The notes: generated by a model not told the origin, from the letters alone. Shown: positions 1 to 9,134, numbered from the stretch's first letter. The stretch is DNA of 64,000 nt from Ferrovibrio sp. (GCF_019636075.1 NZ_JAHBYG010000007.1:1-64000), one strand, 5' to 3'. Program-made: numbers and translations.

Positions 1-871
1 TCTGCACATCCGCATGGCGGAGATTGCGGCTGTTCCAATAGGCATCGGAGGCCTGGGCGCCGTCCAGCTCCGGCTGCGTCCATTGATCGGGCGATTTCTC
101 CAACAGCCAGTTGAGGCTGACTTCGCGGCCCAATGGGAGGGCGGCCAGTTCAGCGGCATAGTTGCGGCCATTGTTGCCGCCGCCGGTGTCGATAGTGCCT
201 GTGTCGATGCCGCCAGTGTCGATGCCGCCAGTGTCGATGCCGGTGTCAGCATTGGCGTCGGCGAATTGCTGCTGCTGTGAAGCATCGCCGGCATCGCTGC
301 GTTGATCCGGCCCAGGTTGATCTGGTGCGGGCTGCTTTTGTTCCAAATCAAATGCGCTGTGAAAACCCTCGTATTCCATGCTGCCGGCTGTATCGAGATC
401 GCGCTCGATAGGATCAACCATTGTAAATTTGGCGAGGTTGAATTGCTCGTGTTGCTCGCCCGTCATGAAGTCGCGTGTCTTTGCCTTGACGCCAGAGGCG
501 TCGATCACCTCTTGCACGAACTCTTCGCAGTTGCGTCCGAACAACGAATATTGGCCGGGCTTGTCTTTCATCTTTTCCATATGCTGCCCCATCTTCTCAG
601 CCTGTTCGGCTGTGATGGGGACAGGCTTGGAAATCTGCTGATCTGAAAAATTGGCTTTGATTTTGTCATCTTCTCTAATTTCGGCGTTGGTACCGAACAG
701 CATGCCTAGCCCTTCTTTTTCAGGATAAAATCCATAATGAGTGGATTTCCCATCCGGCCGCATCAATTCGATGCTGAAATGCCCAACCGAACTGGAACCG
801 TCTTCCGCTTTGCCTCCTGTGGCATAGGAGTGGATACGAAAGGAAAAGCCGGAATTATATTCTTCAGCCAT
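1..871 (-). CDS. Partial protein with permuted NlpC/P60-like His...Cys signature (C-terminus outside window)
   Basis: This reading frame starts at ATG 871 on the minus strand and stays open to the left edge, giving about 290 residues with the C-terminus missing. There is no signal peptide. A His lies in GHFSIEL (about residue 31) and a Cys in GRNCEEFVQEVI (about residue 115). This His-before-Cys order is typical of circularly permuted papain-like (NlpC/P60, LRAT, PPPDE) hydrolases, so a peptidase or amidase role is inferred, not shown. A Q/D-rich linker and a GIDTG repeat (about residues 209-228) follow. It lies 51 bp downstream of a membrane-protein gene in the same direction and is less GC-rich than the housekeeping genes. 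It may be a secreted effector or toxin; identity is uncertain. Confidence 0.6.
   Translation of the reverse strand, partial: MAEEYNSGFSFRIHSYATGGKAEDGSSSVGHFSIELMRPDGKSTHYGFYPEKEGLGMLFGTNAEIREDDKIKANFSDQQISKPVPITAEQAEKMGQHMEKMKDKPGQYSLFGRNCEEFVQEVIDASGVKAKTRDFMTGEQHEQFNLAKFTMVDPIERDLDTAGSMEYEGFHSAFDLEQKQPAPDQPGPDQRSDAGDASQQQQFADANADTGIDTGGIDTGGIDTGTIDTGGGNNGRNYAAELAALPLGREVSLNWLLEKSPDQWTQPELDGAQASDAYWNSRNLRHADVQ
186..245. repeat. 15-bp tandem repeat, four units, coding for GIDTG-like pentapeptides
   Basis: Four consecutive 15-bp units are present; the middle two are identical (GTGTCGATGCCGCCA on the plus strand) and the outer two are variants. The unit length keeps the reading frame of the minus-strand gene, giving a Gly/Asp/Thr-rich spacer between its N-terminal putative catalytic region and a C-terminal region. 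It is likely a slippage-generated linker. Confidence 0.85.
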
Positions 872-922
872 GGGGTTGCTCGCTTTTTCGTTGTTGAGGT
901 TTTGCAGTTTTGCGCGGAGTGA

Positions 923-1639
923 TTATCGGGTCGGCACCATCAGGATGATCCTGTTGATGCCTTTGGAGGCATCAGCCGGGGTTTTTCCGAAGCTTAAAAA
1001 AACCAACTCGAACCTATATTCCGGGATTTGGCTTTTGCCGTCGCAGCCGGCGATCCGCCAGGATCGCAACAGCGATTCCACGTTAGAATCACCCGTCTTG
1101 GGTGAGCGCGCGATCCGCTCGGGCGATGGCAGGTAGCGGCAGGGCTCGGTGATGCCTGAGATCAGACGTTCAAGGCTGTGCGGATCATGAAACAGGTCAA
1201 TGTTGAAGACATAACGACGGCAAGGCGCTGCCCAAAGAATCTCGCCGGTACAGGTGCCGGAAAAAGGCTCGAAGCCATAAGCACCAAGGCAGAAATCGAT
1301 CAGACTATTTCCGGTGGCGAATTTTTTGTTCCGGGCCGCTTCCAAGCAGCGCGGTGGCAGGGGATAGACTGGCTCATGCGCAAGCGCGGAGACATCATCC
1401 TCGGTTTGAATGCGAATACCCGTTGAGTATTTCATCGACCACAGAATGGCACTTTGAACGTCAGACTTGCTCTCTGTAATCATAACCTTGATGACAAAAC
1501 TGACACTCTCCACCGCAGTCCAGCCGGCCACCGCGACGATGGCGAGGCGCAGCAGGCGGCCGGCGCGGTTGGTGCCGAGCGCATGCCACTGACGGCGGAT
1601 GTAGCCGGGTGGCTTGGGTGGGGATTGATCTGGCGACAT
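923..1639 (-). CDS. Membrane-anchored hypothetical protein with periplasmic Cys-containing domain
   Basis: This is a 238-residue protein I do not recognise. A basic, Pro-rich N-terminus is followed by one hydrophobic segment (about residues 31-51), then an exported-looking domain with seven or more Cys residues, including FCLGAYGFEPFSGTC and APCRRY, compatible with disulfides. It lies 18 bp downstream of another single-pass membrane protein gene and 51 bp upstream of the His...Cys protein, so the three probably form one leftward transcript. Topology and position would suit an immunity protein guarding the periplasm, but this is inference from context only. Confidence 0.65.
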   Translation of the reverse strand: MSPDQSPPKPPGYIRRQWHALGTNRAGRLLRLAIVAVAGWTAVESVSFVIKVMITESKSDVQSAILWSMKYSTGIRIQTEDDVSALAHEPVYPLPPRCLEAARNKKFATGNSLIDFCLGAYGFEPFSGTCTGEILWAAPCRRYVFNIDLFHDPHSLERLISGITEPCRYLPSPERIARSPKTGDSNVESLLRSWRIAGCDGKSQIPEYRFELVFLSFGKTPADASKGINRIILMVPTR

Positions 1640-1657
1640 ATCAAAACCTCGCTGCCG

Positions 1658-2554
1658 CTATAGCTGAATACGGGATGATTCTTGCGGGCATGGCGGCTTA
1701 GGCGCGCCATCGGCAGGGCCGAGATAGAAGCCGCAAATAAGGTCCGTCGTTTTGGCGATGATGCTTTCCGCCTCATTCAAGCGGCGGCGATCAAAGGAAA
1801 TTTTGGCGTGCAAATCATCTGTCAATTGAATGGATGGTCTGCAATGTGGTGTTGATGTGCCGTCCTCCGGCTCATGCAGATATGCTTTGCAGATAATGCC
1901 ACTGCCCAACAAATCGCTGCGAGCTGGATTGTACAAATACAAATCCGTGCTGACGGAGAGCCAATCGCTGCGCTTGTTCAGTGGACAGATGCGCCAGCCG
2001 GGCAATTCGCCGTCGCGGCACACGCCCAGGCCTTCCAACGCGCGGATATAGGCGGCGATACGTTCGGGCCGCCCGTAACTGCTGGCACGTTCAAGCACGA
2101 TGTTGATAAGTTGCTTCGGTGTATCGAGCGATCTACGCTTGCCATCGGCGTCGACGCTCTCATTCATGAAGCGCGGCCAGGTGTCGAGCGACCAGCCCTG
2201 CAAATCCGGCCAGACCACATCGAACAACAGCATTTCCACATGCCCGGGTGGCCGGCTGAGCCAGACCGGATAGACCATGTTGCGCGGAATGGCGAATTTC
2301 TGGCCTTCCACCACGTAAGGCCGGGGCGTCGGCTGCGAACGCCAGTGATCGACAAAGAAAAGCGGCGGCCGGGAGAATGGATCGCGCAGACTGCGGAAAT
2401 AGCTTTCGGCATAAAGCCCGGCCCCGCTGGCACAGAGCAGAAGCAAAGCCAGCAAGCCGCCGCCCAGCCGGCGCAGCAGGCGCCGTTTGGGTCGTTGCTC
2501 TGGAGTTTTCGGCTCAGACGAGCCTTTCAGATCGGGAACGGGGTCAATCGTCAT
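1658..2554 (-). CDS. Single-pass membrane hypothetical protein (Cys-containing periplasmic domain)
   Basis: This 298-residue protein has a cytoplasmic Pro/Arg-rich N-terminus and a strong Leu/Ala membrane segment (about residues 29-47), followed by a domain of about 250 residues. That domain contains PPGHVEMLLFDVVWPDL and several Cys residues (VCRDGELPGWRIC, IICKAY, HCRP, DLICGF). No family is recognised. It is the first gene of the three-gene leftward cluster at the left edge. Its N-terminus resembles the downstream 238-residue protein only in architecture, not clearly in sequence. It could be a structural or immunity partner of the His...Cys protein. Confidence 0.65.
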   Translation of the reverse strand: MTIDPVPDLKGSSEPKTPEQRPKRRLLRRLGGGLLALLLLCASGAGLYAESYFRSLRDPFSRPPLFFVDHWRSQPTPRPYVVEGQKFAIPRNMVYPVWLSRPPGHVEMLLFDVVWPDLQGWSLDTWPRFMNESVDADGKRRSLDTPKQLINIVLERASSYGRPERIAAYIRALEGLGVCRDGELPGWRICPLNKRSDWLSVSTDLYLYNPARSDLLGSGIICKAYLHEPEDGTSTPHCRPSIQLTDDLHAKISFDRRRLNEAESIIAKTTDLICGFYLGPADGAPKPPCPQESSRIQL

Positions 2555-2732
2555 GTAATAACGCCCTGCTGAGAATTATTATATTGCGCGCATAAAGCCG
2601 CGCCACTACTCGCAATTGAATGTGATCAATTAGAGAACATGTCAACGAAAAAAGAGCAACTATGAGTATTTTTCGCCATGGAAAAGCGCTGCAAAGCTGT
2701 GCGCCGTGCGAGCGGACCTGCCCGCCTCAAGC

Positions 2733-2777
2733 AGGCCGGTCCCGCCCAGGCCGGTCCCGCCCAGTCCGGTCCCACCC
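2733..2777. repeat. Three 15-bp GC-rich direct repeats in the intergenic region upstream of the left-edge cluster
   Basis: Units AGGCCGGTCCCGCCC (two identical copies) and a third variant sit head to tail. They lie in the 287-bp non-coding stretch (2555-2841) between the start of the leftward membrane-protein gene and the 3' end of recR. The rest of that stretch is AT-rich near 2570-2680, probably the promoter of the leftward cluster. I see no gene in it. Confidence 0.75.
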
Positions 2778-2841
2778 CGTGTGGTCCGGCGGCAGTGCAG
2801 CCTGGCCCTGTCTATGGCTGGTTGCCGATGAAATCCGGGAT

Positions 2842-3438
2842 TTAAAGCAGCCGCCTGGCCTTCAGCGCGGCGCCCAGCGTGCCGTCGTCGAGGTAATCCA
2901 GTTCGCCGCCCACCGGCACGCCATGGGCCAAGCGGGAAACCGTGAGGCCGGCAGGAGAAGCGGCGCGCAGGCGGTCGGTGATGTAATGCGCCGTGGTCTG
3001 GCCTTCCACCGTGGCATTGGTGGCGATGATGATTTCACGCGCGTCACTGGCGCGGGCGAGCAATCCATCGAGATTGAGATCGGCGGGGCCGCGCCCATCC
3101 AGTGCCGAGAGGCTGCCACCCAGCACATGATAGCGGCCCTTGAACACGCCGCTGCGTTCCAGTGCCCAGAGATCGGCCACGGTTTCCACCACGCAGATCT
3201 GCCCGGCATCGCGTTTGGGATCGGCGCAGATCGCGCAGGGCGATTGGCTGTCGAGATTGCCGCAGACCGAACAGGCCTTCACATCGCGGCCCATGGTGGC
3301 CAAGGCATCGGCCAGCGGCAGCAGCAGCGCATCGCGCTTTTTCAGCAGATGCAGGGCGGCGCGGCGGGCGGAGCGCGGGCCGAGGCCCGGCAGCCGCGCC
3401 AGCAACTGGATCACCCGCTCGATTTCGCTGCCAGCCAT
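2842..3438 (-). CDS. recR: Recombination protein RecR
   Basis: RecR works with RecF/RecO to load RecA at single-stranded gaps during DNA repair. The 198-residue length is normal for the family. Visible parts are the N-terminal helix-hairpin-helix ([11 protein letters not shown], about 16-26), the C4 zinc finger (C56, C59, C68, C71) and the Toprim domain with E85 in VVETVADL, ending in the conserved [17 protein letters not shown] stretch. It is the last gene of dnaX-ybaB-recR, 15 bp after ybaB, the common bacterial order. The start ATG at 3438 agrees with the family. Confidence 0.97.
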   Translation of the reverse strand: MAGSEIERVIQLLARLPGLGPRSARRAALHLLKKRDALLLPLADALATMGRDVKACSVCGNLDSQSPCAICADPKRDAGQICVVETVADLWALERSGVFKGRYHVLGGSLSALDGRGPADLNLDGLLARASDAREIIIATNATVEGQTTAHYITDRLRAASPAGLTVSRLAHGVPVGGELDYLDDGTLGAALKARRLL

Positions 3439-3453
3439 GATCGCGGTGCGATA

Positions 3454-3777
3454 TCAGAACGGCAGCTTGAAGCCCGGCGGCAGCGGCAGCCCGGCGGTGA
3501 GGCTTTGCATCTTTTCCTGAGATTCGCGCGCTGCCTTCGCCTTGGCATCGGCATGGGCGGCCTTGATCAGGTCTTCCAGCACTTCGGCCTCGCTGGGCGC
3601 AAGCAGGCTGGGATCCATGCGCAGGCCGCGTAGATCGCCCTTGCCGTTGAGCGTGACGATGACCATGCCGCCGCCGGCGCTGCCCTGCACTTCATGCTGT
3701 TCCAGCTCGGCCTGTATCGTGGCCATGCGTTCCTGCATTTCCTGCGCCTGTTTCAGCATCTGGCCGAGATTCTTCAT
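3454..3777 (-). CDS. ybaB: YbaB/EbfC family nucleoid-associated protein
   Basis: This 107-residue DNA-binding protein is of the YbaB/EbfC family, which forms dimers and binds DNA with little sequence specificity. The N-terminal helix (MKNLGQMLKQAQEMQERM) and the central strand region (MVIVTLNGKGDLRGLRMDPSLL) match the family. The gene lies 23 bp after dnaX and 15 bp before recR, the usual conserved cluster, so co-transcription is likely. Confidence 0.95.
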   Translation of the reverse strand: MKNLGQMLKQAQEMQERMATIQAELEQHEVQGSAGGGMVIVTLNGKGDLRGLRMDPSLLAPSEAEVLEDLIKAAHADAKAKAARESQEKMQSLTAGLPLPPGFKLPF

Positions 3778-3800
3778 GGGCTGTCCTTAATCGCGTTCGC

Positions 3801-5609
3801 TTAATCCAGCTCATCGAGCGGATCGATATCGTCGTCGCTCATATAGGCGGGGCCGTCCTCGGTTTCCAGCTCGTCCAGGATCGGCGCGGCTTCATGCACC
3901 TTGTCCAGCTTGGCATCGGGGAAAGCGCGCAGGATGGCCTGCACCAGCGGATCGGCCTGGGCCTCGGCAAAGCGCGCCGATACCGCTTGTTCGGCCTGTT
4001 CGGCCAAAGTGGGCTCGCCCGGCAGCTTGGACAAAGCGATGGTCCACAGCTTGCCGGTCCATTGGCGCAATTTCGCCGCCACGGCAATCGGCAGGTCGCG
4101 CGCCGCATCGGGTTGCTGGCGCCATTCGATACGGCCGACCTGGAAGGCCACCGCATGCACGTAATTCTCCAAATCGGCGGCGATCTGGCCCTCGCGCATA
4201 TCCTTGAACAATTTCACCAGGCCGGGAAAATTGATCGGATCGGCAGCCAGGGTAACAGCCTGGGTAACGCCTTGCGCCACCGGCTGGTTCATCGCAATGG
4301 CAGCAGGCTGCGCCATGGCGAAAGCTGTCGCGCCACCGCCAGGATTGCCGGCATTGGCAGGGCCGCGCGCCACCGCGGCATTGCCGCCGCCGCCAGGATT
4401 GCCACCCGCATTGCCACCCGCATTGCCGCCGCTATTCTGGTCGCGCCATTCGCGCACCAGGTCGCCCGGCGGCGGCAGGTCGGCGGCATAGCCCAGGCGC
4501 ACCAGCACCATCTCGGCCGCCGCCAGCGGAATCGGTGCGCCGCGCACTTCGTTCAGGCCCTTCAGCAGCATCTGCCAGCAGCGCGCCAGCACCGGCATGC
4601 TCAGCTTGGCGGCCAGCTCCTTGCCACGTGCGCGTTGTTCTTCAGGCAATGTCGGATCGTCGGCGCGGTCGCCGACGACCTTCAAGCGCGTGAGCCAATG
4701 GCTGAGTTCCAGCAGGTCTTGCAGCACCACGGCCGGATCGGCGCCCAGCGCATATTGTTCGGCCAGGTTATCCAGCGCCTCGGGCAGCTTGCCATGCAGC
4801 AATTGCTCCAGCAGCGCAAACACCCGGCCGCGATCGGCCAGGCCCAGCATGTCGCGCACCAAAGCCGCATCGGCGCGGCCGGCGCCATGCGCCAGCGCCT
4901 GATCCAGCAGGCTCAGGCCATCGCGCACCGAGCCTTCGGCGGCGCGGGCGATGAGCGTGAGCGCTTCATCGTCGATCTGCGCGTCTTCCTTGGCGGCGAT
5001 ATTTTTGAAATGCGCGGTCAGCGTGGCGATTTCCACGCGCTTGAGATCGAAACGCTGGCAGCGCGACAGCACCGTCACCGGCACCTTGCGGATTTCGGTG
5101 GTGGCGAACACGAATTTCACATGCGGCGGCGGCTCCTCCAAAGTCTTCAGCAGGCCGTTGAAGGCCGCCGTGGAGAGCATGTGCACTTCGTCGATGATAT
5201 AAACCTTGTAGCGCGCCATGGCCGGGGCGTAGCGCACCGCTTCGATGATCTCGCGGATATCGCTGATGCCGGTGCGCGAGGCGGCGTCCATTTCCAGGAT
5301 ATCGGGATGGCGGTCTTCGGCGATGGCGCGGCAATTGTCGCACACCCCGCAGGGTGTGACGGTCGGGCCGCCCTTGCCATCGGGCCCGGTGCAGTTCAGC
5401 GCGCGGGCGATGATGCGGGCGGTGGTGGTTTTGCCCACGCCGCGCACGCCGGTGAGGATGAAGGCCTGGGCGATGCGCCCGGTGGCGATGGCGTTGGACA
5501 GCGTGCGGACCAGGGCATCCTGGCCGATCACCTCGGCGAAGTCGCGCGGACGGTATTTGCGCGCCAGTACGCGATAGGGTGTGCCGGGGGCAGAAGCTTG
5601 ATCTGTCAT
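3801..5609 (-). CDS. dnaX: DNA polymerase III subunits gamma/tau
   Basis: The clamp-loader ATPase and tau scaffold of the replicative polymerase. I chose ATG 5609 (MTDQASAPGT), giving 602 residues. The longer frame upstream runs through the SRP RNA gene and is not conserved-looking. Walker A is GVRGVGKTTT (about 54-63), zinc ligands are C73, C87, C90 and C93, Walker B is DEVH (about 140-143), and sensor motif SRCQRFDL follows. A Gly/Asn-rich linker (about 425-455) separates the AAA+ part from the C-terminal tau region, which ends in an acidic tail. No obvious slippery heptamer for gamma production was noticed. It is the first gene of dnaX-ybaB-recR. Confidence 0.97.
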   Translation of the reverse strand: MTDQASAPGTPYRVLARKYRPRDFAEVIGQDALVRTLSNAIATGRIAQAFILTGVRGVGKTTTARIIARALNCTGPDGKGGPTVTPCGVCDNCRAIAEDRHPDILEMDAASRTGISDIREIIEAVRYAPAMARYKVYIIDEVHMLSTAAFNGLLKTLEEPPPHVKFVFATTEIRKVPVTVLSRCQRFDLKRVEIATLTAHFKNIAAKEDAQIDDEALTLIARAAEGSVRDGLSLLDQALAHGAGRADAALVRDMLGLADRGRVFALLEQLLHGKLPEALDNLAEQYALGADPAVVLQDLLELSHWLTRLKVVGDRADDPTLPEEQRARGKELAAKLSMPVLARCWQMLLKGLNEVRGAPIPLAAAEMVLVRLGYAADLPPPGDLVREWRDQNSGGNAGGNAGGNPGGGGNAAVARGPANAGNPGGGATAFAMAQPAAIAMNQPVAQGVTQAVTLAADPINFPGLVKLFKDMREGQIAADLENYVHAVAFQVGRIEWRQQPDAARDLPIAVAAKLRQWTGKLWTIALSKLPGEPTLAEQAEQAVSARFAEAQADPLVQAILRAFPDAKLDKVHEAAPILDELETEDGPAYMSDDDIDPLDELD

Positions 5610-5672
5610 TGGAACAGGTCTGTCATCTGCGGCGTACGATCCCCCGATTATCCGCCAAGGATGGAATGAGGT

Positions 5673-5768
5673 GGGAGGCTGGACAACGACCCGAACGGGA
5701 TCTCGTTGCGGCTGCTTCCTTCCGGACCTGACCGGGTTGGCGAGGCGTCCGTCCGCCGCCAACCTCCC
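5673..5768 (-). ncRNA. ffs: Signal recognition particle RNA (4.5S-like)
   Basis: Read on the minus strand, the 96-nt segment opens with GGGAGG and closes with CCTCCC, which pair to form the base of a long hairpin. The apical part contains the near-universal SRP loop motif (TCCGGAAGGAAGCAG, within 5711-5734), which binds Ffh. Its position just upstream of dnaX in the same direction is common in Alphaproteobacteria. The ends are set by the terminal helix and could be off by a few bases. Confidence 0.95.
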
Positions 5769-5873
5769 GGGGCGAGTTATCCCCTATCGCGCCGGCCGTT
5801 GCAACCGGCAGAGCGGCCAGGAAACCACAGCCTGGCAATTGCCGATAGCGACAGAATATGCCAGCTTTCCGCC

Positions 5874-6839
5874 ATGCTTGGCATTTCCCCGCAGTTTTCC
5901 GGCATCACCTTTTCCGGCTCGCCCTTGGATCGCCTCGGCAACCATCGCCGCGATGCCGCCTGGCTGGCCGCCCGGCGCCAGGATGCAAGCACCCGCTATC
6001 TGCTGTTGCATGAATTGAAGCCGCTGGTGAAACTGACGGAAGCGGGCGCCGCGCTGGTCTGGTTTCCGGCGCAATTCGTCACCGCCGGCGCCCAGGATAC
6101 CAATGCCCTGGCGGATGCGCCTTGCGTGCTGCTGGGCCAGGTGGATGGGGCTACCTATTTCGCGCTGGATGCCGATGGCCTGGAGGGCATCGCCGGCCTG
6201 GCGGACGAGACGCATAAATTCATCGACGTGCGCTCCATCGCGCCGCAGCTTGCGCCCGGCGAGGCGGCCGTGTTGGCCCAGGCGCGCAGCATGATCGACT
6301 GGCACAAGCGCCATGGCTTCTGCGCGCAATGCGGCAGCCGGTCTGCCATGGAAGATGCCGGCTATAGCCGGCGCTGCGGCAACGAGGCCTGCAAGGCGCA
6401 GCATTTTCCGCGCACCGATCCGGTGGTGATCATGCTGGCGGTGCATGACGGCAATCTGCTGCTGGGCCGGCAGCCGCAATTCATGCCCGGCATGTATTCC
6501 GCCCTGGCCGGCTTCATGGAGCCGGGCGAAAGCATCGAAGAAGCCGTGCGCCGCGAATTGCATGAAGAAGCCGGCGTGCGGGTGGGCGATGTGCGCTATA
6601 TCGCCTCGCAGCCCTGGCCGTTTCCCTCCTCGCTGATGATCGGCTGCATCGCCGAGGTGACCGATCCCACGATTGCGGTGGATCGCCACGAACTGGAAGA
6701 TGCGCGCTGGTTCTCGCGCGAGCAGGCCGAGAAGATGCTGGCCGCCAGTACCGACCTGAACGCGCCGCTGCGGCTGCCGCCGCCGATCGGCCTGGCGCAT
6801 CACATCGTGAAGCATTACCTGCAGGGCAATCCGCGTTAG
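5874..6839 (+). CDS. nudC: NADH pyrophosphatase NudC (Nudix hydrolase)
   Basis: Hydrolyses NADH/NAD to NMN(H) and AMP, and in E. coli can remove NAD caps from RNA. ATG 5874 gives 321 residues; an in-frame upstream extension would overlap the SRP RNA gene and was rejected. A C4 zinc ribbon (C150, C153, C168, C173) precedes the Nudix box (GFMEPGESIEEAVRRELHEE, about 213-232). The NudC signature SQPWPFPSS follows at about 245-253. It is divergent from ffs/dnaX. Confidence 0.95.
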   Translation: MLGISPQFSGITFSGSPLDRLGNHRRDAAWLAARRQDASTRYLLLHELKPLVKLTEAGAALVWFPAQFVTAGAQDTNALADAPCVLLGQVDGATYFALDADGLEGIAGLADETHKFIDVRSIAPQLAPGEAAVLAQARSMIDWHKRHGFCAQCGSRSAMEDAGYSRRCGNEACKAQHFPRTDPVVIMLAVHDGNLLLGRQPQFMPGMYSALAGFMEPGESIEEAVRRELHEEAGVRVGDVRYIASQPWPFPSSLMIGCIAEVTDPTIAVDRHELEDARWFSREQAEKMLAASTDLNAPLRLPPPIGLAHHIVKHYLQGNPR

Positions 6840-7025
6840 GGATCGCTGCCGCAGGCCGGCATGGCAATCCTCACGCGTGCATCCGCATTGCCAATTCGCC
6901 ATGGTTTTTTATCGTTCGGGCATGATTTGAATACCGCCCTTGCACAAGACCGGCTATTTTTCCGCCAAGCGATAAACCTGCCGGGGGATTGGGCCTGCGT
7001 GGATCATGGCCCTAGAGGATTGCGA

Positions 7026-8135
7026 ATGAGTATTGGCGATGGCAAGTCGGCAGCCCTGGTGGCGCGGCTGGCGGAAGAAGACGAAAGCCTTCTCGACAAT
7101 CGCTCGCCGATTGCCGAAGGCATGCTGATCGAGCGGCTGTATCAATACAGCATTCCCTCGCGCCATATTCCATACATGGTGCTGTTCGGCGCCTGCGCGC
7201 TGTTCTTCCCGTATACCAACTGGTTCGAGATCATCGCGCTCACCGTTGCCTATACCGCCGGCACCGCTTGGCTGGACCGCCAGCGCAAAGGGTTTGCGGA
7301 AGACGATAGCCGGCTGGAGAATTCGGTATTCTGGGCCAACCGTTTCGCCATCGGCTCGGCGATCACCGGCACCACCTGGGGCGTGATGTTCTGGCTGTTC
7401 GGCGTCGAGGGCAATCATGAATTGCAGGCGGCGCTGGCGGTGGCCTGGTCCGGGCTTTCGCTGGCCAATCTGAATACCCGCGCGCCGCATCTGGTGTCGT
7501 ATTACGCCTTCCAGCTGCCGATGTCGCTGCTGTTGCTGGCGCGCGGCCTGGTGATTGCCGATCGGGCCACGTATTTCATGCTGCTATTCGGCTTCGTGCT
7601 CACCGTTGCGCTGGCCCGCCGCGCCCATGTGGCCAACCATAACGAGCGGCTGGCCATCGCGCTGCGGCTGCGCAATGCCGAATTGGTTGCCGGTATGGAC
7701 AAGGCGCGCGCCGAAGCCAGCAACAGCCTGGTGCAAACCGAACAATTGCTGGCGGCACGCATGATGCGATCCAACGTGGCGGAACGGCTGGCCGGCACCG
7801 GCAGCTGGATGTGGCATCTCAACGACGATGCGCAAACCTGGTCCGACAACATGTTCCGCCTGCTCGGCCTGTCGCCGGTGAATGCACCGGCGGAATTGCC
7901 GGTGCTGCTGGATGCCTGCCATCCCGATGACCGTGCCAATGTGCAGGCCTATTTCGATCGGATGCGCGAAAAGGGCGAAGCGCCGGCCCTGACCTTCCGG
8001 ATCGCGCGCGGCAAGGATGCCTGGCACAGCCTGCGCCTGTCCGGCGAGGCCAAGCGCGATACCACCGGCATGCCCTATCTGCTCACTGGCCTGCTGCAAA
8101 GCCTGCCGCAGGAAACCGCGCAGCCGGCGGAATAG
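7026..8135 (+). CDS. Membrane protein with C-terminal PAS domain
   Basis: ATG 7026 is preceded by AGAGGA six bases upstream, giving 369 residues. The N-terminal half is hydrophobic with about five or six membrane segments (from about residue 47 to 190). A coiled-coil-like linker follows, then a PAS domain (about 250-355) with WMWHLNDDAQTWSDNMFRLLGL and a PAC-like end. No kinase, GGDEF or EAL output domain follows, so this is a sensor without a visible effector. It may signal through a partner or be a remnant of a longer sensor. Confidence 0.75.
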   Translation: MSIGDGKSAALVARLAEEDESLLDNRSPIAEGMLIERLYQYSIPSRHIPYMVLFGACALFFPYTNWFEIIALTVAYTAGTAWLDRQRKGFAEDDSRLENSVFWANRFAIGSAITGTTWGVMFWLFGVEGNHELQAALAVAWSGLSLANLNTRAPHLVSYYAFQLPMSLLLLARGLVIADRATYFMLLFGFVLTVALARRAHVANHNERLAIALRLRNAELVAGMDKARAEASNSLVQTEQLLAARMMRSNVAERLAGTGSWMWHLNDDAQTWSDNMFRLLGLSPVNAPAELPVLLDACHPDDRANVQAYFDRMREKGEAPALTFRIARGKDAWHSLRLSGEAKRDTTGMPYLLTGLLQSLPQETAQPAE

Positions 8136-8185
8136 GCGCTTGCGCCAGGGGGCTATCCCCAATGGGTCCGGAATGGGTTCGGGCG

Positions 8186-8980
8186 CTAGACGCTGACATC
8201 GATACCGGTCGCGCCGAGCGAGGCCGCGTTCAGGCCGGCCAGCGCCTGCTCGGCCTGGCGGAAATCGTCGTGAGCGTTGGCGGCATCCTGCTTTTTGGCC
8301 AGCGGATTATACAGTGCCAAACGCGCCTGTTCGAGAATCTTGCGCATCTGCGCCAGCAGGCTGCGCGCCTCGCCCTTCAAATCGTCCGCGCCCTTGGCGG
8401 CTTCCGCCTTGTCTTTCTCCTCGGCCTTTTGCGGCGCGGCCTGCAGAGCGGTTTCCGCCTGCTTGATTTTCAGCAGCGCGGTGGCACGGCCTTCCGCATC
8501 GGCCTTGCGGCCTTCCGCCAGGGTGCCGCCATTGAGCTGCGCCACATGGTCGGGGTTATCGGCATCCATTTCCTTGATGGCGGCAAGCTGGGAGGATTGC
8601 GCAGAAGCATCGCCGACGCCCGGGGTAATATTGGCGCTGCCTGCGCCCCCGGAGCCGCTCCCGGCGCCCCGCAGGGCATCGGCCATCTCCTTGGCGGCCT
8701 GCTGAATCTGCCGCGCCACGGCGCGGGCGGCCTTGGCATCGCCGCTGGCGGCGGCCGAACCAGCCGCCAGTTCCAGCATTTTCAGCTTGGCCTTGATGCG
8801 CTCCAGCTTTTGCCGCGCGGCTTCGGCGCCGCCATTCTCGGCTGACCGCTTCATCGCGCTGAGCACTTCGTCGAGCTTGGTTTCCGCCTCGGTTTTTTCG
8901 CGCGGCTTGCGCAGCTTTTCCAAGGCCGTTTGCATGGCGGGCAGATGCGGATTGCCGCCGGCTGCGATGTTCGTGACCAT
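8186..8980 (-). CDS. Helix-rich hypothetical protein
   Basis: A 264-residue Ala/Lys/Glu-rich protein with no signal peptide. ATG 8980 is preceded by GGAGG at good spacing; an ATG 75 bp upstream is less likely. Residues about 15-110 and 165-250 look like long amphipathic helices (KLERIKAKLKMLELAAGS, LLAQMRKILEQARLAL). A Gly/Ser-rich middle (GSGSGGAGS) separates them. I recognise no family. The composition could suit a coiled-coil structural or secretion-associated protein, but function is unknown. Confidence 0.7.
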   Translation of the reverse strand: MVTNIAAGGNPHLPAMQTALEKLRKPREKTEAETKLDEVLSAMKRSAENGGAEAARQKLERIKAKLKMLELAAGSAAASGDAKAARAVARQIQQAAKEMADALRGAGSGSGGAGSANITPGVGDASAQSSQLAAIKEMDADNPDHVAQLNGGTLAEGRKADAEGRATALLKIKQAETALQAAPQKAEEKDKAEAAKGADDLKGEARSLLAQMRKILEQARLALYNPLAKKQDAANAHDDFRQAEQALAGLNAASLGATGIDVSV

Positions 8981-9097
8981 TCTGGCCTCCATCGGATTGG
9001 GTTCGATATGATCGGGTTCGATATCGAACGTCGCGAGCCTTCTGGCCCGCGTCATGCCGAAACTATAGCCGATTTGTTAAAATATTGCAGCCAGCCA

Positions 9098-9134
9098 TAA
9101 AAAAATGGCGTGGCCGGTAAAACCGTACCACGCC
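9098..9134 (-). terminator. Rho-independent terminator after the glycine-zipper lipoprotein gene
   Basis: On the minus strand a GGCGTGG / CCACGCC stem (9107-9134) is followed directly by a run of seven T. It lies about 110 bp past the stop of the leftward lipoprotein gene and upstream of the next leftward gene. Confidence 0.8.

Noticed and set aside
5610..5762. In-frame 51-residue N-terminal extension of dnaX
   Set aside because: It would be translated from inside the SRP RNA gene; the conserved protein begins at ATG 5609.
5706..5873. In-frame N-terminal extension of nudC
   Set aside because: It reads through the SRP RNA gene on the other strand and shows no family similarity; ATG 5874 fits NudC length.
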